This document shows positions 34,397 to 41,440 of a stretch of DNA of 64,000 nucleotides, piece after piece. The DNA lies in NCBI GenBank assembly GCA_018394295.1, contig CP074573.1:2980543-3044542 (forward strand). The letters are read 5' to 3'. Position numbers and translations under genes: made by a program. Origin of the DNA: Mycoplasmatota bacterium. GTDB taxonomy: Bacteria; Bacillota_I; Bacilli_A; Haloplasmatales; Haloplasmataceae. Numbering within the stretch: position 1 is the first letter of the stretch; each line of letters opens with the position of its first letter. A model generated the notes under the pieces. That model saw only the letters and a list, made by a program, of their open reading frames with translations, made no database searches and was not told where the DNA came from.

Positions 34397-35617
34397 ATGA
34401 AAAGAATAAATGATAGAACAAAAAGGCAATTAGGACTAATAATTCATTATTACAGAAATTTATATTTTCATAGTGATGCAGTAAATGCTGTAGACTATAA
34501 ACAAATTAATTTTTGTCATAATATTTGTTCGCAAGCTCAATTGTCGAGGCTTGAGCATGGTGAACCACTAAAGGATCAAGAAATTTATGTTGCTTTTTTG
34601 AAAAAACTAAAACTAAATTTTGATAAAGTTTCAAACAATGACTATATTTTATTTGAAACATATTTTGAAAATATCTTAACTTATCAAAATGATGATGATT
34701 TAATTATTAATTATAATGAATATGTCCTATTGATAAATAAATTCCAAAACGTATTTAAAAAGAATATCATTTATACACATTATAATTATGCTTTAGAATT
34801 TATTTTAGCGATTCTAGCGGATGATATTGAAGAAGCAAATTATCTTCGTCAGGATGTAGAAGATAATTTAGATATATTGCCTACAAAATATTTGATTTTA
34901 ACATTACAATACTTAGGAATATATTACAATAAAAATAATAATTATAATAAGGCTAATAAATATTATTTACTTTCAATTGAACATATGCATAAATCAAACA
35001 TAAATAATTCAATTATTTACATTGAAATAGCTTTTAACTATATAAAGATGAATAAGTGTCTTTACGCGTTAGATTACTTAAATAAAGCATTAGAAGTTTT
35101 TATTAATACACATAATTATGAAATTTTAGAAAGAATATATCGTTGTTATGGGTTAATAAATTTAATAAATAAATATTATGATGATGGTCTTAATTTATTA
35201 TCAATATCTTTAGACTATAGTATTAAGACAAAGAAAAATAAACTTATATTAAATAACTATTATTTAATTTCAGTTGGCTATTATTTAAGAGGAAATTATG
35301 ATAAAGCATATAACGTGATAAATAAAGCTGAAAACTTAAAAGAAACAGAACAAGGAAAATTAATTAAACTAATTATTAGTTTAAAATTAGAACCAGTTCA
35401 ACCGATTAAGTTTGATGATCAGAATTGTAGGGTAATATCAGATTTTTATTTGAATACCGATGATAAAGAAACTTATTTTGATAAGTATATAGAACCGAAT
35501 TTGGATAAATTTTTAGAGACTACTCACTTACTTGTATTAAATGATATGTATCGGATATATAAAGAAAATAAAAAATATAAAAAAGCACTAGAATTATTAG
35601 AAAAATATTTTTTATAA
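34397..35617 (+). CDS. HTH-TPR transcriptional regulator (Rgg/PlcR-like layout)
   Basis: 406 residues. Residues about 8-75 form an XRE-like HTH in which CSQAQLSRLEHGE is the recognition region. The remainder is helical with TPR-like repeats (ANKYYLLSIEHM, ALDYLNKALEVF, YDKAYNVINKAENL). This is the architecture of Rgg/PlcR-type regulators that bind peptides, but no peptide gene is seen nearby. It is divergent from the broken MntP-like gene. AAAGGATGAT precedes the ATG. Confidence 0.75.
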   Translation: MKRINDRTKRQLGLIIHYYRNLYFHSDAVNAVDYKQINFCHNICSQAQLSRLEHGEPLKDQEIYVAFLKKLKLNFDKVSNNDYILFETYFENILTYQNDDDLIINYNEYVLLINKFQNVFKKNIIYTHYNYALEFILAILADDIEEANYLRQDVEDNLDILPTKYLILTLQYLGIYYNKNNNYNKANKYYLLSIEHMHKSNINNSIIYIEIAFNYIKMNKCLYALDYLNKALEVFINTHNYEILERIYRCYGLINLINKYYDDGLNLLSISLDYSIKTKKNKLILNNYYLISVGYYLRGNYDKAYNVINKAENLKETEQGKLIKLIISLKLEPVQPIKFDDQNCRVISDFYLNTDDKETYFDKYIEPNLDKFLETTHLLVLNDMYRIYKENKKYKKALELLEKYFL

Positions 35618-35755
35618 TATAGGTTTAATATAAATTAATGAATATTTATTAAAAATAACGTATGCATCGCCTTTTTTTATACAAATATTCAAATTAATGG
35701 ATTTATAATTATTTTCATCATATAATTACATTAAGATGAATGTGAGGTGAATGTA

Positions 35756-36202
35756 ATGGAATATTGGTTAGCCCCATTAATTTGGTTCTTAATCGCTATT
35801 TTACTAATAGTTATTGAATCAATGACATTTAATTTAATAACAATATGGTTTGCATTAGGTGCAATTGCGACGATGTTTATATCGATAATATTTCGAGAAG
35901 CATATGCAATTCAATTTGCTGTATTTTTAGGCGTTTCGTTGTTAATGGTGGTTACTATTAGAAACTATGCTGTTAAAAAATTTAAGGCTACGACGATAAA
36001 AACCAATGTAAATTCTTTAATTGGAAAAAAAGTAATGGTATCTAAAACAATTGAAGAATTTAAATATGGAGAAGTAAAAGTAGATGGTAATTATTGGACA
36101 GCGAAAACGGAAAATAATGAGATAATAGAAGAAAATTCAGTTGTAGAAATAATTGAAGTAAGCGGTGTGAAATTAATCGTTAGAAAAATAGAAACAAAAT
36201 AG
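35756..36202 (+). CDS. NfeD family membrane protein
   Basis: 148 residues: two or three helices in the first 75 residues (WFLIAILLIVIESMTF, TIWFALGAIATMF) and a C-terminal OB-fold NfeD domain (SLIGKKVMVSK, GEVKVDGNYWTAKTE). This is the short YuaF-like form, which lacks the protease part. NfeD proteins pair with SPFH proteins in membrane microdomains, and the SPFH gene follows 45 bases later. The start at 35756 has GAGGTG six bases ahead. Confidence 0.9.
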   Translation: MEYWLAPLIWFLIAILLIVIESMTFNLITIWFALGAIATMFISIIFREAYAIQFAVFLGVSLLMVVTIRNYAVKKFKATTIKTNVNSLIGKKVMVSKTIEEFKYGEVKVDGNYWTAKTENNEIIEENSVVEIIEVSGVKLIVRKIETK

Positions 36203-36247
36203 ACATACTAAGTATATAAGTTAAAATTTATTTTTAGGAGGATTATC

Positions 36248-37219
36248 ATGATTGAAATTTTATTGTATTTCTTTTTAGCTGTAATTGCTTTAATAGCAGT
36301 ATTAGCAGTATTTTCATTTAGAATAGTGCCACAATCTTATGCTTATGTCGTTGAAAGATTCGGTTCTTATAGAACAACTTGGCATGATGGTTTGCATTGG
36401 AAATTTCCTTTGCTAGATAGAGTCGCACAAAGAATCTTATTAAAAGAACAAGTAATTGACTTTAAACCACAACCAGTTATTACACGTGATAATGTAACAA
36501 TGCAAATTGATACAGTCGTGTATTTTCAAATCACAGACCCTAAATTATACGCTTATGGTGTTTCATCACCTATCGTAGCGATTGAAAATCTAACAGCAAC
36601 AACATTGCGTAATATCATTGGTGAATTAGAATTAGATGAAACATTAACTTCTCGTGATGTTATCAACACAAAAATGCGTGTTATATTAGATGAAGCAACT
36701 GACCCATGGGGAATTAAAATTAACCGTGTTGAAGTTAAAAACATCTTACCACCACGTGATATTCAAGAAGCAATGGAAAAACAAATGCGTGCTGAACGTG
36801 AAAGACGTGCAGTTATCTTAAATGCTGATGGACAAAGAGAAGCAGCAATTAAAATAGCTGAAGGGGAAAAACGTTCTCAAATCTTACGTGCTGAAGCAAA
36901 TAAAGAATCACTTATATTATCAGCTGAAGCTGAAAAAGAAGCAAAAATTCGTCGTGCAGAAGGGGAAGCAGAAGCTATCCTTCAAGTACAAGCAGCAACT
37001 GCACAAGGTTTAATGAAGTTAAACTTATCAAAACCAACTGAACAAGTGTTAACTTTAAAAGCTTATGAAGCCTTTATAAAAGCAGCTGATGGAAAAGCTA
37101 CAAAAATTATTGTTCCTTCTGAATTTCAGAACCTAGCTGGACTTATCGCAGGTGTTTCTGAAGTTGCAAAAAAAGATAGTTTAGATAATTTAGAAAAGAT
37201 TGAAAAAGAAGAAAAATAA
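36248..37219 (+). CDS. SPFH/stomatin family protein (paraslipin)
   Basis: 323 residues with one N-terminal membrane helix, the SPFH domain (VPQSYAYVVERFGSYRTTWHDGLHW, VITRDNVTMQIDTVVYF, ATTLRNIIGELELDETL) and a coiled-coil tail rich in Ala/Glu (REAAIKIAEGEKRSQILRAEA) from about residue 180. It scaffolds membrane microdomains. The adjacent NfeD gene is its usual partner. Codon choice here is more GC-tolerant than its neighbours, as in highly expressed genes. AGGAGG precedes the ATG. Confidence 0.93.
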   Translation: MIEILLYFFLAVIALIAVLAVFSFRIVPQSYAYVVERFGSYRTTWHDGLHWKFPLLDRVAQRILLKEQVIDFKPQPVITRDNVTMQIDTVVYFQITDPKLYAYGVSSPIVAIENLTATTLRNIIGELELDETLTSRDVINTKMRVILDEATDPWGIKINRVEVKNILPPRDIQEAMEKQMRAERERRAVILNADGQREAAIKIAEGEKRSQILRAEANKESLILSAEAEKEAKIRRAEGEAEAILQVQAATAQGLMKLNLSKPTEQVLTLKAYEAFIKAADGKATKIIVPSEFQNLAGLIAGVSEVAKKDSLDNLEKIEKEEK

Positions 37220-37230
37220 TTAAATGTAAA

Positions 37231-37262
37231 AACTGTTAAACAAAATGTTTAACAGTTTTTTT
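37231..37262. terminator. Bidirectional terminator
   Basis: A 12-bp perfect stem (AACTGTTAAACA / TGTTTAACAGTT), 3-base loop and T8, shared by the SPFH gene and convergent folT. Confidence 0.9.
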
Positions 37263-37264
37263 TG

Positions 37265-37807
37265 TTAAAGATCATATTCAATTGCATTATATTGGCTATT
37301 TCGTATCATATTTTGATACACATAATAGGTAGGAATACAAACAAATGCTTCAATTGGTAATTTAATAATTGCTGTGATGATTCGACCCGGTAGTTGGATA
37401 AAAGAACCGGATCCATACCACAGATAAAGTTGTAAGGTATTAATACCAAATGCGGTAGCACTAGTCAAAATAATAAGAATGACTGCAACAATGACTTTAC
37501 TTGTGTTGCTTTTTAAATATCTTTTAATATAATAGAATAATCCTGGTATGACCCCCCACATTATACTAGATAAAGTCATTAGTGAAGGTGGATAACCTTT
37601 TAATAACATCTGAAAGATATCCGCTATTAAACCTACAATCCCTCCGTATAGAGGACCGATTGTAAAACCTGCAATCATAATTGGAATATCATATACAGTC
37701 AAGCGATATAAGGGTGATTCAATACTAACAATTTTTAATACGCCAGCAATGCTTCCAAGCACAGCGGTAAAGGCGTATAAAAAAACCTGGTTTTTGTTTT
37801 TAGACAT
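37265..37807 (-). CDS. folT: ECF transporter S component for folate
   Basis: 180 residues, six predicted helices, with YRLTVYDIPIMIAGFTIGPLYGGIVG near residue 35 (split: YDIPIMIAG, GPLYGGIVG), matching FolT. It binds folates and works with a shared ECF energy module (not in the window). The tetrahydrofolate riboswitch upstream on the same strand supports the substrate call strongly. The ATG is preceded by GGAGG, which is held in a hairpin. Confidence 0.93.
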   Translation of the reverse strand: MSKNKNQVFLYAFTAVLGSIAGVLKIVSIESPLYRLTVYDIPIMIAGFTIGPLYGGIVGLIADIFQMLLKGYPPSLMTLSSIMWGVIPGLFYYIKRYLKSNTSKVIVAVILIILTSATAFGINTLQLYLWYGSGSFIQLPGRIITAIIKLPIEAFVCIPTYYVYQNMIRNSQYNAIEYDL

Positions 37808-37813
37808 AAAAAA

Positions 37814-37842
37814 GACCTCCGTATTTAAAATAAACAGAAGTC
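37814..37842 (-). promoter_or_regulatory. Shine-Dalgarno-sequestering hairpin of folT
   Basis: On the - strand GACTTCTG (37835-37842) pairs over 8 bp with CGGAGGTC (37814-37821), burying the GGAGG of folT. T6 follows, so it might also terminate. It is the likely expression platform of the THF riboswitch. Confidence 0.7.
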
Positions 37843-37872
37843 CACAACAAAAACATATACAATATATATTTT

Positions 37873-37963
37873 TACAGCGGACGCAATAAAAAACCGTAGG
37901 ATAATCCTTTCGTCTATAGGCAACATCCCATCCTATAGCACTTAACGCTTTTTATTTACTCTG
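37873..37963 (-). promoter_or_regulatory. Tetrahydrofolate (THF) riboswitch
   Basis: Read on the - strand the region contains, in order, GAGTAAA, GCGTTAAGTG, GGATGGGATGTTGCC, ACGAAAGG, CCTACGGT and TGCGTCCGCT. These are the conserved segments of the THF aptamer including the long-range loop contact. It lies 65 bases before folT. THF binding should lower expression of the folate transporter. Confidence 0.92.
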
Positions 37964-37970
37964 TAAGATT

Positions 37971-37979
37971 ATTATATCA
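37971..37979 (-). promoter_or_regulatory. Promoter of the folT transcript
   Basis: On the - strand TGaTATAAT (extended -10, 37971-37979) lies just upstream of the THF aptamer; no strong -35. Confidence 0.6.
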
Positions 37980-38145
37980 TGAAAATGTTTACATTGAAAT
38001 AAATATGTAAACTATTTTTAAAATAGTAGAAAAATTATCAAACTTGTATTAAAATATTGATATAGGTGGAATAGACTTCTCTATATTTTATAACTTATCA
38101 TATATTGTATAGTGATAATGCAAGTGAAAAAACGTAGGTGGTAGA

Positions 38146-38670
38146 ATGAATAAAATTCTTATTTTAGGTTCTAGTGGTTCTGGTAAGAGTACCTTAGCTA
38201 ATCGTTTAGGAAAAACCTTCAATATTGAGGTATTACACTTAGATATAATTTTTTGGGAAGAAAATTGGAAAATATGTAATAAATTAGTATATTTAACTGA
38301 ATTAGAAGAATGGTTACAAAAAAAACAATACATTATTGATGGCAATCATAATTATGGTGATTCTTTAAAAACAAGAATAGTAAATGCTGATACAATTATT
38401 TTTCTTAACTATAATCGTATGGTTTGTCTCTATGGTGCAATAAAAAGATATTTTAAGTATAAAAATAAAACAAGACCTAGTATGAAACAAGGTTGTGATG
38501 AAAAAATTGATTTTGAATTCGTAAAATATATTTTATGGGATTATCCTAAGAAAAAGAAAAAATTAATTTTTCCATTAATAGAAAATGAATTTAAAGGACA
38601 ATGCCATCAATTTAAAACACGTAAAGCATTAAATAAATTTATTAAAAAGTTAGGAGTAATGGTTGAATGA
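38146..38670 (+). CDS. P-loop NTPase, AAA_17 / FlaR-like (topology modulation protein family)
   Basis: 174 residues with Walker A LGSSGSGKSTLA at residues 7-18, an adenylate-kinase-like core, LHLDIIFWEENW, and IIDGNHNYGD followed by a lid with several Arg and Lys. This family is named for a DNA topology modulation protein FlaR, but a small-molecule kinase is as likely. It overlaps the GNAT gene by 4 bases (ATGA), so both are cotranslated. Confidence 0.8.
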   Translation: MNKILILGSSGSGKSTLANRLGKTFNIEVLHLDIIFWEENWKICNKLVYLTELEEWLQKKQYIIDGNHNYGDSLKTRIVNADTIIFLNYNRMVCLYGAIKRYFKYKNKTRPSMKQGCDEKIDFEFVKYILWDYPKKKKKLIFPLIENEFKGQCHQFKTRKALNKFIKKLGVMVE

Positions 38671-39164
38671 TTAGAATAGCACGTAATGAAGATTTAGATC
38701 AAATCCTTATGATAGTAAATGAAACGATTGAAGATTTACAGAAACAAGATAATTATCAATGGAGTGATACATATCCAACGAGAAAACATTTTGAGGAGGA
38801 TATTAAAAATGTAAACTTATATGTGTTTGAATTAAATAATGAGGTTGCAGGATTTATCTGTATTAATAAAAAGGAAGATTCAGCTTATCAATCATTATCC
38901 TGGACAAAAGAGAGTTGCGCAATTGTAATCCATCGATTCGCGGTTAAAAGAAGCTATCAAAGACAAAAGATTGCTACTAAATTAATCGAGTTTGTGGAAC
39001 ATTTTGCGAAAAATAAAAATATTAATTATATAAAGGTCGATACCAATTCAAAAAATAGTAGAATGAATACTTTATTTAACCATTTAGGGTATACATTTAT
39101 TGGGGAAATTAATTTAAGAGATTTAAAAGATGTGTTTAATTGTTATGACAAAATATTAACTTAA
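38667..39164 (+). CDS. GNAT family N-acetyltransferase
   Basis: 165 residues with the GNAT core: IRIARNEDLDQIL at the start, the central strand CAIVIHRFAVKRSYQRQKIATKLIEF with the acetyl-CoA loop R-x-x-Q-K-I-A (about residue 107), and a final NCYDKIL strand. The acceptor is unknown. It is coupled by ATGA to the P-loop gene and ends ten bases before rqcP, so the three may form one transcription unit. Confidence 0.88.
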   Translation: MIRIARNEDLDQILMIVNETIEDLQKQDNYQWSDTYPTRKHFEEDIKNVNLYVFELNNEVAGFICINKKEDSAYQSLSWTKESCAIVIHRFAVKRSYQRQKIATKLIEFVEHFAKNKNINYIKVDTNSKNSRMNTLFNHLGYTFIGEINLRDLKDVFNCYDKILT

Positions 39165-39173
39165 GGAGAAATT

Positions 39174-39428
39174 ATGAGAGTAGATAAATTTTTAAAAGTA
39201 TCACGCTTAATCAAGCGAAGAACAATAGCGAAAGAAGTAGCTGAAAAAGATAGGATTCAAATTAATGATAAGATAGCAAAACCAAGTTCAGAAGTTAAAG
39301 TTGGAGATTTAATCACAATCGGATTTGGAAATAAATTAGTGACCATCAGAGTTTTACAAATCCTAGAATCAACTAAAAAAGATGATGCTCAACATATGTA
39401 TGAAATCGTTAAAGAAGAAAAAATTTAG
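39174..39428 (+). CDS. rqcP: RqcP (YabO), S4-domain ribosome quality-control factor
   Basis: 84 residues; the S4 RNA-binding motif spans RVDKFLKVSRLIKRRTIAKEVAEK with Arg2, Lys5 and the RLIKRRT basic patch. RqcP stabilises the P-site tRNA on the 50S subunit during RqcH-driven alanine tailing of stalled chains. In Bacillus it lies between yabN and yabP; here the flippase-to-rqcP interval has been filled by about 14.7 kb of other genes. AAGGAG precedes the ATG. Confidence 0.95.
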   Translation: MRVDKFLKVSRLIKRRTIAKEVAEKDRIQINDKIAKPSSEVKVGDLITIGFGNKLVTIRVLQILESTKKDDAQHMYEIVKEEKI

Positions 39429-39496
39429 AGGGTATTCCTAGTCTGAAACATTCAATAAGTGAAGGACTATTAATTAAATATTAATTGGGAGGGTTC

Positions 39497-39907
39497 ATGG
39501 AGCCATTTGTTTATGTAATTATTTTTTTAATAATTTTCATTTTTTTAATTAGTATGATAGGAATGAAAATTGTTCCACAAGATTATGTCTATGTTGTTGA
39601 AAGATTAGGTGTTTATGACAAATTATTAGAACCAGGTCTTTATTTCATTTTTCCATTTATAGATAGAATTGCTCATAAAGTATCGATGTTAGAACATAAA
39701 ATTTGTGTTAAACATAAGGATAAAGAAGTGTTACTTAAATATAATATTACTGATGTTAAACTATATATATATGGAGTAAGAAATGTTGATGAAGCGTTAA
39801 CGTATTTAATTAAAGAAGCTATTAATTGTAATGAATTAGATAAAATGTCTTTACAAGGTCAATCAGAAGTCTGGGGATTTATGATTACTAGTCTAAAAAT
39901 ATCATAA
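39497..39907 (+). CDS. Mini-SPFH membrane protein
   Basis: 136 residues: an N-terminal helix (residues 5-26), then IVPQDYVYVVERLGVYDKLLEPGLYFIFPFIDRIAHKVSM (seen as PQDYVYVVERLG and GLYFIFPFIDRIA), matching the start of SPFH proteins. After that the domain is shortened: the strand normally reading TxDNVxVxVDxVVYF is missing and there is no coiled coil. It could be a stable reduced form or a relic of a duplicated slipin. The start at 39497 has GGGAGGG ahead. It splits the rqcP-yabP pair. Confidence 0.7.
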   Translation: MEPFVYVIIFLIIFIFLISMIGMKIVPQDYVYVVERLGVYDKLLEPGLYFIFPFIDRIAHKVSMLEHKICVKHKDKEVLLKYNITDVKLYIYGVRNVDEALTYLIKEAINCNELDKMSLQGQSEVWGFMITSLKIS

Positions 39908-39941
39908 AAGTAGCTAATAGAATATAATAAATATAATTGAT

Positions 39942-39975
39942 AAAGGGAAATCCATTGATTTCCCTTTAATGTTTT
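39942..39975. terminator. Bidirectional terminator
   Basis: An 11-bp perfect stem (AAAGGGAAATC / GATTTCCCTTT) with CATT loop, between the mini-SPFH gene and the convergent small gene. Confidence 0.85.
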
Positions 39976-40179
39976 TTAATTAAGGTCATACGTTTTAATA
40001 TATGTTGAGTTATTAATATTCTCAAGACCTAATATATTTAGTGTATTATTTTGATAATAAATTAATTTACGAGATTTATCCATTTTTAAATATGATTGAT
40101 AAGTTAATATATTATAATCATAAATATAAACGTAATCATTATTTAATAGATAGAGTTCATTATCTACTGTATTTTTCAT
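39976..40179 (-). CDS. Small hypothetical protein
   Basis: 67 residues, rich in Asn and Tyr (LLNNDYVYIYDYNIL), no membrane helix or known domain. Support for a real gene: GAGGG eight bases before the ATG at 40179, a good promoter (TTGAGT-17-TATAAT, 40212-40240 on the - strand), and a terminator just after the stop. An overlapping + strand frame (40041-40250) has no such signals. Function unknown; its place next to yabP may be accidental. Confidence 0.6.
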   Translation of the reverse strand: MKNTVDNELYLLNNDYVYIYDYNILTYQSYLKMDKSRKLIYYQNNTLNILGLENINNSTYIKTYDLN

Positions 40180-40211
40180 TTTATTATCCCTCATATCCTA
40201 ATTTTACCTTA

Positions 40212-40240
40212 ATTATAGTACTCTATTTTATAGAACTCAA
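40212..40240 (-). promoter_or_regulatory. Promoter of the small hypothetical gene
   Basis: On the - strand TTGAGT (40235-40240), 17 bases, TATAAT (40212-40217). Confidence 0.65.
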
Positions 40241-40401
40241 TAAAGTTTAAATGAACAATTTAATCGTTTTATTATAATTTCTGGGTAAATAAATGTTTTT
40301 AATTGGTCTTATATAAAAAAGAAAATAGTACATAACGTTATCATAATTTTTATTAAATATTAATATAATTTAATGATAGTTTAAATAAAGGGGGATTTTT
40401 A

Positions 40402-40719
40402 ATGAATCAAACTGAAATATTTAATAAAAATAATAATCAGACAAATAATAATATTAATAATCATCATATGATGATAAGAGACCGTAAGTCATTAGAGACG
40501 ACGGGGGTAAAAAAAATAGAAAGTTTAAATAGTGAAGAATTTGTTTTAGAGACAATATTGGGATATATGACAATTAGTGGACAAGATTTAGAAATGATCA
40601 ATTTTAGTGTTGATAAAGGCGAAATATTAATTTCTGGTTATGTAACAAAAATCGAATATTATGACCATCAAGATACAATAGATGCCCCCAAAAGTTTCTT
40701 CAGTAAATTATTTAAATAA
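40402..40719 (+). CDS. yabP: Sporulation protein YabP
   Basis: 105 residues. After a 25-residue Asn-rich tail the YabP domain reads RDRKSLETTGVKKIESLNSEEFVLET, then LGYMTISGQDLEMINFSVDKGEILISG (short forms: FVLETILGYM, GQDLEM). YabP is a SigE-dependent sporulation protein of the YabP/YqfC family needed for spore formation in Bacillus. AAGGGGG precedes the ATG. Its stop and the yabQ start overlap by one base. Confidence 0.93.
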   Translation: MNQTEIFNKNNNQTNNNINNHHMMIRDRKSLETTGVKKIESLNSEEFVLETILGYMTISGQDLEMINFSVDKGEILISGYVTKIEYYDHQDTIDAPKSFFSKLFK

Positions 40720-41216
40720 TGATTCTGAAAACTCAATTTGAATTATTACTATATTCATTTTTTATCGGGATTTATTTAGGGGTAACCTATGATTTGCTTT
40801 ACTATTTTATCTTTATCTATCTAAAAAAAGTTGTTAAGTATTTTTGTGATATTCTCTTTTTTGTCTGTCAAGGATTTATTATTTTTCAAGTCATATATAA
40901 AATTAATAATGGAATTATTCCGTTATATTGTTTTATCTTTTTTGGATTAGGTTTTTTAATATATTATACTTATTCACAAAGTTATTATGAGAATAATATA
41001 TATCCATTAAGAAAACTTTTTTATAGGATAATAAATAAAGTACTAAAAGTTCTTACATATTTATTTATTAAACCTTTTGTTGATACTTATGAATTCTTAT
41101 TTTGTATATATGAGTGGTTGTCAAAGAAAATAATAGGTTGTGTTAAACGTGTTAAGAGAAAAATCGTTAGACAAATTAAAACGAAAAAAGCTAATAAAAT
41201 TAAAAATAAGACTTAA
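40719..41216 (+). CDS. yabQ: Sporulation protein YabQ
   Basis: 165 residues with four membrane helices in the first 110 residues; the opening QFELLLYSFFIGIYLGVTYDLL is typical of YabQ, a mother-cell membrane protein required for cortex formation. The C-terminal 45 residues are strongly basic. It overlaps yabP by one base (TAATG). Its 3' end is overlapped in another frame by the small ORF at 41149-41319. Confidence 0.93.
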   Translation: MILKTQFELLLYSFFIGIYLGVTYDLLYYFIFIYLKKVVKYFCDILFFVCQGFIIFQVIYKINNGIIPLYCFIFFGLGFLIYYTYSQSYYENNIYPLRKLFYRIINKVLKVLTYLFIKPFVDTYEFLFCIYEWLSKKIIGCVKRVKRKIVRQIKTKKANKIKNKT

Positions 41217-41319
41217 AAAAACATGGATATTCTTTTTCATGCTAATCTATTTATTACTATTTTATGCGACTTATCTGATTGTTAGTGAGCAATTATCTTA
41301 TATATATGGTAATAATTAG
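41149..41319 (+). CDS. Small basic single-TM protein at the divIC position (reduced DivIC/FtsL-like?)
   Basis: A 56-residue frame begins GTG at 41149, overlaps the yabQ 3' end and stops TAG at 41317-41319. It reads REKSLDKLKRKKLIK..., a Lys/Arg-rich cytoplasmic tail, then one membrane helix (FFFMLIYLLLFYATYLIV), then only about ten residues. DivIC, which belongs here in Bacillus, has the same tail-helix start but about 60 more residues of coiled coil. So this may be a truncated divIC, or a reduced one. The ribosome site is weak. No other frame in 41220-41330 is as good. Confidence 0.5.
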   Translation: MLREKSLDKLKRKKLIKLKIRLKKTWIFFFMLIYLLLFYATYLIVSEQLSYIYGNN

Positions 41320-41374
41320 AATATTTTCTGCGGCAAAAAGCACGTTAAAATAAAAAAATTTATTTCTCCCATAT

Positions 41375-41408
41375 TTCAACAGATTAATAGACCTTGATTA
41401 TTTATAAT
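41375..41408 (+). promoter_or_regulatory. Candidate Spo0A-dependent promoter of spoIIE
   Basis: TATAAT at 41403-41408 and TTCAACA at 41375-41381, which differs from the Spo0A box TTCGACA at one base. The box would overlap a -35 placed 21 bases from the -10, the unusual spacing known for the B. subtilis spoIIE promoter. Confidence 0.45.
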
Positions 41409-41440
41409 AAAAATCACAGAATAAATAGGGAGAGATTTAT

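Noticed and set aside
40041-40250. 69-codon + strand frame overlapping the small - strand gene
   Set aside because: No ribosome site or promoter; the - strand frame has promoter, ribosome site and terminator.
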